Shown here: in pieces, positions 7,014 through 9,750 of the stretch | Numbering within the stretch: position 1 is the first letter of the stretch | Layout: each line of letters starts with the position of its first letter | NCBI GenBank assembly: GCA_016205125.1 | Contig: JACQJE010000121.1 | Span: forward strand, 1 to 9,750 | Length of the DNA: 9,750 nt | Reading direction: 5' to 3' | DNA from: Deltaproteobacteria bacterium | GTDB taxonomy: Bacteria; Bdellovibrionota; O2-12-FULL-43-9; JACQJE01 | Program-made: the position numbers and the translations under genes | Notes under the pieces: generated by a model | What the model saw: only the letters and a program-made list of their open reading frames with translations | Databases searched by the model: none | What the model was told of the DNA's origin: nothing

Positions 7014-7950
7014 AGAATCTCCACGCAAAATTGAGGTACGCGCTCCCCCCCTCAATGGAAGGATAAAGCCTCGCAGAAGTCCTCTTTTCATAACTATGAG
7101 CATTAAACACAAAACGCGAAGTAAAAAATCCCAACGCATACGCAAAAAAGACATCCGAGGCCCAGTGACCATTGTCATTCACTCTGGAAAATGCTGTCAG
7201 CCCAGCCATTCCATAGGCTAAGATAGGAATGACGATCGTCTTCTCATATTCAGAGGCAATGATCGTCGCCACTGACGCAGCCGATGACACATGACCCGAC
7301 GGAAAAGCAAGATTTTTCTGCGAGAAACTCGGGCCATCCCAAGTGTCGGAAGAATCTCCTGTGCTCGGCCGATGACGATGCCCTGAGAATTTTATCAACT
7401 GAGTAAAAAGACCCGTGATGGCAAATCCTTCCACCGTTAAGAGAGCAAGTTTGCGCGCGCGCTTGTCTTCAAAAAGATGGCCATAGAGATAGAGTAAAGC
7501 CATTGGAGGCAATGTGTATTGCCCCTCCCCAAAAGGTCTGCCGATCTTCGCAAAGGTATTCGATGTCCCTGTCCTGCTGTGCTGCATCCAATCCCGGATC
7601 TCATCATCAAGCGCAAAAAAACCAATTGTTCCTCCCACCACTGCAGAAGCCAAAACCCAGTCTGTCCACTCCCATCTCACTGGGAATGTGACAATGTCCC
7701 AGGTGTCCTGCACGTAGGTGGCAATGTACTCTTCTCCCAAGCGAAAGTCTTCATTTTTGACGCGCTCGCAGTGCGTCAAAACATTCTTATATTTGAGTGC
7801 ATTATCCTGAGCAAAAAGTCCATTTTCATTGACAACAAGCACTGCAGAAAGGAGCAAAAAAAGGAAGCGGATTGCTCGATATCCTCGACTTCTCGACTCG
7901 CCTTGCGCGCTCGAAGAATAAATAATTCTTGTTCGAGTCGAAATAATCAT
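7012..7950 (-). CDS. PAP2-superfamily phosphatase, secreted or envelope-associated
   Basis: The product has 312 residues from ATG 7948-7950. This start has AAAGGA 7 nt upstream; the longer frame from GTG 7980, overlapping the MFS stop, has its GAGGAGGT too close. A probable signal peptide (hydrophobic 28-41, likely cleavage near LFA-QDN at 47-48) follows a Ser/Arg-rich N-terminus. All three PAP2 motifs are present: KFSGHRHRP (187-195), PSGH (217-220) and SRVNDNGHWASD (255-266), with catalytic His220 and His262. Further hydrophobic segments fit a membrane-embedded lipid phosphatase. Family members remove phosphate from phosphatidate, undecaprenyl pyrophosphate or related lipids; the substrate is not readable here. 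The C-terminus LNFAWRF is aromatic and outer-membrane-like. It is the last gene of the methyltransferase-MFS-PAP2 unit. Its stop codon forms at the edge of the palindromic element. Confidence 0.88.
   Translation of the reverse strand: MIISTRTRIIYSSSAQGESRSRGYRAIRFLFLLLSAVLVVNENGLFAQDNALKYKNVLTHCERVKNEDFRLGEEYIATYVQDTWDIVTFPVRWEWTDWVLASAVVGGTIGFFALDDEIRDWMQHSRTGTSNTFAKIGRPFGEGQYTLPPMALLYLYGHLFEDKRARKLALLTVEGFAITGLFTQLIKFSGHRHRPSTGDSSDTWDGPSFSQKNLAFPSGHVSSAASVATIIASEYEKTIVIPILAYGMAGLTAFSRVNDNGHWASDVFFAYALGFFTSRFVFNAHSYEKRTSARLYPSIEGGSAYLNFAWRF
7893..7941. repeat. Inverted repeats near the 5' end of the PAP2 gene
   Basis: AAGAAT (7914-7919) and ATTCTT (7925-7930) pair around a 5-nt AT-rich loop, with CTCGAA (7910-7915) opposite TTCGAG (7932-7937). 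An alternative outer pairing joins TCGACTCG (7893-7900) with CGAGTCGA (7934-7941). The two foldings share bases and so exclude each other. They fall in the codons before the signal-peptide core and explain the odd SSSAQGESRSRG stretch. They could be an attenuator or a small repeat insertion. Confidence 0.35.
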
Positions 7951-7976
7951 TGAGTCGTCCTTTGTCGCGACATGGC

Positions 7977-9140
7977 TCACACCTCCTCAACCAGGACCAA
8001 TACAATACCAAACATCACAAATGCCAAGACAGCGCTTGCATAGAAGACAGCAGAGACCCCCCAGAATTTATAGAGCCCTGCCACAAAAAGAGGGCCTATC
8101 GTCTGGCCCAGCCGCAAAACCATTCCGTTGAGAGACATGAAAGCTCCCCGGTGCCGCGTCGGAGCCCTCTCTGAAATCAATGACTGAATATTGGGAATAT
8201 TCAAACCCTGCGCAATTCCAAACAGGATAGTAGGGAGGAGAAAGCGCCAGAGTGTTTCCACCAGCGGAAAGATAAAGAGAGCGATGGCATAACAGAGGCA
8301 GGCAAACTGAATGAGCCTTTTCTCTGAGTAAGCTTTTCTCAATCTTCCCAATTGAGATGAAGTGATCGCAGTGCTGAGCGACATACTCGTCATCATAAGG
8401 CCAATCAACAAAGGGGATGCCTCAAAATTGTGACCGAGAAGCAGAGGAAAGTAAGTGAGATAGGCGCCAAATAAAATGACAAACGACAGAAATGTGGAAA
8501 GGAAAAGGCCAATAATCTGCCGATTCTTTAAATTCTGCCATACTCCATGGAGGTAATCCCTGAAATGCTCTTCTGGAAGGGATCTGGGACTCGTCAAACC
8601 CAAAAGAACCAAAAGAGCGACAGGAAGAGCAAGCAGAGAAAGGAAAAAAGGGTAATGCCACCCCAACATCGCCAATGCTCCCCCAATGAAGGGATAGCTC
8701 GCCACACCGATACTGAGAACCCCTGCATTGTAACCCATGGCGGCCGTCCGCTCTGAACCGGCATAGAGATCTCCGATGAGTGTCACATTGATAGCTCCAA
8801 GGCCCGCGGCCCCCATCCCCTGCAAAAAGCGGAGCAGCAAGAGGAGTCTGAAATCTTGAACGAAAGCACACGCTGTCCCGGCAATTGCAAAGAGAAGGAG
8901 CGCAGGAATGAGGATCCTTTTCCGGCCATACCGATCTGCCAGGATTCCCAAAACAGGGGTCAGAATGACGCCGGGAAGAGTGAAAAAAGTAATGAGGAGA
9001 CCGATCGATTCAGAAGAGAGACCTAAGGCTTGAATCATCTTCGGAAACGCAGGTGTAATACTCGATGTCCCCATGACCGCGATCAATGTGACCAAAAAGA
9101 TAATCTGCAAATTGCGGTGCTGATAAAGAGGCTTCGTCAC
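7977..9140 (-). CDS. MFS transporter, drug-efflux-like (12 TM)
   Basis: The product has 387 residues with about 12 hydrophobic segments in two halves around a polar linker (TSPRSLPEEHFRDYLHGVWQNLKNRQ). The MFS motif A is clear in the loop after TM2 (GILADRYGRKR), and a motif C-like stretch, AGVLSIGVASYPFIGGAL, marks TM5 as in drug:H+ antiporters. The family moves small molecules across the inner membrane, usually outward by proton exchange; no substrate can be named. The start is GTG at 9138-9140, overlapping the TGA of the methyltransferase gene (GTGA), with AGGAAGG upstream. The eight-G run lies between that site and the start. The downstream PAP2 gene begins 26 bp after this stop if its ATG is used. 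Chromosomal drug or metabolite exporter is the best general label. Confidence 0.88.
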   Translation of the reverse strand: MTKPLYQHRNLQIIFLVTLIAVMGTSSITPAFPKMIQALGLSSESIGLLITFFTLPGVILTPVLGILADRYGRKRILIPALLLFAIAGTACAFVQDFRLLLLLRFLQGMGAAGLGAINVTLIGDLYAGSERTAAMGYNAGVLSIGVASYPFIGGALAMLGWHYPFFLSLLALPVALLVLLGLTSPRSLPEEHFRDYLHGVWQNLKNRQIIGLFLSTFLSFVILFGAYLTYFPLLLGHNFEASPLLIGLMMTSMSLSTAITSSQLGRLRKAYSEKRLIQFACLCYAIALFIFPLVETLWRFLLPTILFGIAQGLNIPNIQSLISERAPTRHRGAFMSLNGMVLRLGQTIGPLFVAGLYKFWGVSAVFYASAVLAFVMFGIVLVLVEEV

Positions 9141-9750
9141 GCCCCCCCCTTCCTCGCGGAAAAGAGAGAGAGGGTCCCGAACAGTGTCGCAAATCGCGCT
9201 CTCTCTTTCGCCTCAATAAAACCATCCTCTGCGAAAAGTGTCGGGAGCCTCCCCCGGTAGTTATCCTCCGTCATGGAATAGCCATCCAGCATCCTTACCA
9301 TCTGAAAAGCAATCTTCATGAGAAGCGAGTGAGGGACGCCCCAATCGGCCACATGCATCTCGCCTCCGCGCTTGAGGACGCGATAGATCTCTTTGAGGGC
9401 CGCTCTTTTTTGATCCGCTGTCAGATGATGCAAGACCAGGCTCGTAAAAACACGATCGAAAGAGGCGTTTTCGAAGGGAAGATCTTGAGCCAAAGCATGA
9501 TGGAAGCGAATCTCCGCTCCCTTCACTTCGCTCTTTCTTCTGGCAATGGCGAGGATCTTTGGATCGCCGTCGATTCCGACAGCCTCCACCTCCGCATAGC
9601 GCTCTTTAATCATTAAGAGGAGGGTGCCGGTGCCGCACCCCACATCCAAAACCCTGAAGCCAGGCTGAAGCTGAGCCTGTTCGATCAGATGGCCCTTAAA
9701 GAGAGCCTCTTTCGTCCCATGAGAAACGCAAAAATCGTAAAAGGGGGTCA
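9137..9750 (-). CDS. Class I SAM-dependent methyltransferase (UbiE-like), N-terminus outside window
   Basis: The frame runs off the right edge. The first residues visible are TPFYDFCVSHGTKE, so the TTG near 9649 is not the start. Rossmann-fold methyltransferase motifs follow: motif I VLDVGCGTGTLLL, the acidic GIDGDP loop that binds the adenosine ribose, motif II FDRVFTSLVLHHL and motif III LKRGGEMHVADWG. The opening TPFYD and LIEQAQLQPG layout resembles UbiE/COQ5-like small-molecule methyltransferases, of which probably only a few residues are missing. The substrate cannot be read from the sequence. It is the first visible gene of a leftward unit with the MFS and PAP2 genes, and its TGA overlaps the MFS GTG, implying co-translation. 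The last codons run through a tract of eight G. Confidence 0.87.
   Translation of the reverse strand, partial: TPFYDFCVSHGTKEALFKGHLIEQAQLQPGFRVLDVGCGTGTLLLMIKERYAEVEAVGIDGDPKILAIARRKSEVKGAEIRFHHALAQDLPFENASFDRVFTSLVLHHLTADQKRAALKEIYRVLKRGGEMHVADWGVPHSLLMKIAFQMVRMLDGYSMTEDNYRGRLPTLFAEDGFIEAKERARFATLFGTLSLFSARKGGA
9142..9149 (-). repeat. Homopolymer of eight G (- strand) at the methyltransferase/MFS junction
   Basis: Eight C on the + strand (G on the coding strand) encode the last Gly-Gly of the methyltransferase and fall between the ribosome site and the GTG start of the MFS gene. A change in length would alter the methyltransferase C-terminus and the MFS spacing. Slippage is possible but the tract is short. 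Confidence 0.6.

Noticed and set aside
6839..7178. - strand frames across the palindrome and the PAP2 3' end
   Set aside because: They depend on reading the inverted repeat as protein; no ribosome site, no recognisable domain, and they overlap the PAP2 frame.
7519..7953. 144-residue + strand frame across the PAP2 gene
   Set aside because: Antisense shadow of a gene with all three PAP2 motifs; no domain of its own.
7951..7980. GTG start of the PAP2 gene overlapping the MFS stop (GTGA)
   Set aside because: The ribosome-like GAGGAGGT directly abuts the GTG and codes the MFS C-terminus; ATG 7950 has AAAGGA at a normal distance.

Overview
The window reads as ordinary bacterial chromosome: compact, mostly co-directional genes with clear Shine-Dalgarno sites and several overlapping stops and starts. 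No tRNA, rRNA, CRISPR array, phage gene or transposase is visible. A signal-peptide-bearing PAP2 phosphatase whose C-terminus ends in an aromatic residue suggests a Gram-negative (diderm) bacterium. The gene mix does not fix a phylum; environmental groups such as Omnitrophota, Chlamydiota or other PVC lineages are only guesses.

Left part, + strand (1-4439): a four-gene block with short gaps or overlaps. It holds the C-terminal part of a GH113-type beta-mannanase (cut by the window edge), a sodium:solute symporter (SSS), a GH130 beta-mannoside phosphorylase and an AGE-family cellobiose/mannobiose 2-epimerase. Together these suggest a beta-1,4-mannan pathway. Mannan is cut to mannobiose and short oligosaccharides, these are imported with sodium, mannobiose is epimerised to mannosyl-glucose, and this is phosphorolysed to mannose-1-phosphate and glucose. 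The logic matches the pathway known from Bacteroides fragilis and Ruminococcus albus, with GH113 in place of the usual GH26 mannanase. The epimerase gene carries an in-frame insertion of a dispersed short DNA repeat just before its conserved WWVQAE motif.

The junction at 4440-4521 has no obvious terminator. It may hold the first codons of a lost fifth gene, abutting the 3' end of the next, convergent gene.

Right part, - strand (4522-9750): a copper-type P1B ATPase (4522-6726), preceded by a 13-bp tandem duplication that forms most of a possible 7-residue leader ORF. A 180-bp, nearly symmetrical imperfect palindrome (6834-7013) follows, with a terminator-like core; it abuts the stop codon of the PAP2 gene. 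Next is a three-gene unit read leftwards: a SAM methyltransferase (cut by the right edge), an MFS exporter and the PAP2 phosphatase. The methyltransferase and MFS genes are coupled by a GTGA overlap.

The observations most worth a second look are the long palindrome, the repeat inside the epimerase, the leader ORF of the copper ATPase, and the GH113-SSS-GH130-epimerase gene set.
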